Shown: positions 63,922 through 64,000 of the stretch, piece by piece
How the letters are laid out: every line of letters begins with the position of its first letter
Position numbering within the stretch: position 1 is the first letter of the stretch
NCBI RefSeq assembly: GCF_014698795.1
Contig: NZ_JACJTR010000024.1
Span: 44,493-108,492 of the forward strand
DNA: 64,000 bases
Origin: Nostoc sp. FACHB-892
GTDB taxonomy: Bacteria > Cyanobacteriota > Cyanobacteriia > Cyanobacteriales > Nostocaceae
Direction: 5' to 3'
Notes under the pieces: generated by a model
What the model saw: only the letters and a program-made list of their open reading frames with translations
Told to the model about the DNA's origin: nothing
Databases searched by the model: none
Program-made: the position numbers and the translations under genes

Positions 63922-64000
63922 TGAAAATGGAGCTTTAAAACCTGCTCTTTTTGGGCTTTAATACGTAAATTTAGTAGTTTCAAGTTTTTCAAGCTGCAAA

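Larger units (their letters stand above)
62680..64000. other. gene-free region with repeat array
   Basis: No credible gene in about 1.3 kb. It contains at least twelve copies of a CATAA-S-TTG/GAG-type word, some palindromic, in two sub-families (TGAGCAA type at 62899-63396; TTGTCC type at 63445-63921). The array could be transposase-binding end repeats, origin iterons, or operator sites. A transposon end or origin would put its main gene beyond the window edge. Confidence 0.65.

Noticed and set aside
63675..63924. Two opposed short frames at the window end
   Set aside because: Both are composed of the palindromic repeats and lack start signals.

Overview
The window looks like part of a large plasmid from a filamentous, Nostoc-type cyanobacterium. 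The evidence is the scattered HIP1-type octamers (GCGATCGC), a CyRepA1-type replication protein, a cyanobacterial-type conjugative secretion cluster, a Ycf46-like AAA+ ATPase, NB-ARC, CHAT and kinase-TPR signalling proteins, and an AcsF-type chlorophyll biosynthesis oxygenase. No tRNA, rRNA or CRISPR array was seen.

Layout. (1) 61-19929, all minus strand: a type IV secretion and mobilisation block, read in transcription order as Ycf46-like AAA+ ATPase, DUF192 protein, VirB2-like pilin, VirB3-like, VirB4, VirB5-like, VirB6-like, VirB8-like, VirB10, VirB9-like, a conserved unknown, VirD4 coupling protein, a compact relaxase-like protein, a large DUF3854 protein and a hypothetical. Several genes are joined by ATGA overlaps. 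(2) 20213-29144, plus strand: a lipoprotein, then a complete three-gene pPIWI-RE module (REase-fold protein with HTH, DinG/XPD-like helicase, pPIWI-RE protein). This module is the strongest candidate for an unusual, poorly characterised anti-invader system here. A large repeat-built membrane protein converges on it from the minus strand. (3) 32368-36833: small genes, a frameshifted ParR-like DNA-binding gene, a decayed and hairpin-rich stretch, and a tyrosine recombinase behind a nested inverted repeat. (4) 36936-40990: the CyRepA1 replication gene, a small translationally coupled upstream ORF, inverted repeats and a possible small RNA. (5) 41164-56099: NB-ARC ATPase, kinase-TPR, CHAT-TPR protease, and a two-partner secretion pair (TpsA and TpsB) with a cytochrome P450 between them. 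(6) 56488-62679: two AraC regulators, a dienelactone-hydrolase-like enzyme, a divergent AcsF, a Nudix hydrolase, a YrhK-like protein and a GNAT fragment. (7) 62680-64000: gene-free DNA carrying an array of palindromic and direct repeats that resembles transposase-binding or origin repeats.

How the genes fit together. Replication (CyRepA1), possible partition (frameshifted RHH gene) and transfer (T4SS) form the plasmid backbone. The pPIWI-RE module probably acts against competing plasmids or phage. The NB-ARC, kinase, CHAT and TPS genes look like a sensing and surface-secretion cargo, and the AcsF, AraC, hydrolase and Nudix genes look like metabolic or regulatory cargo. All functions are read from sequence motifs and remembered family features; no database search was run.
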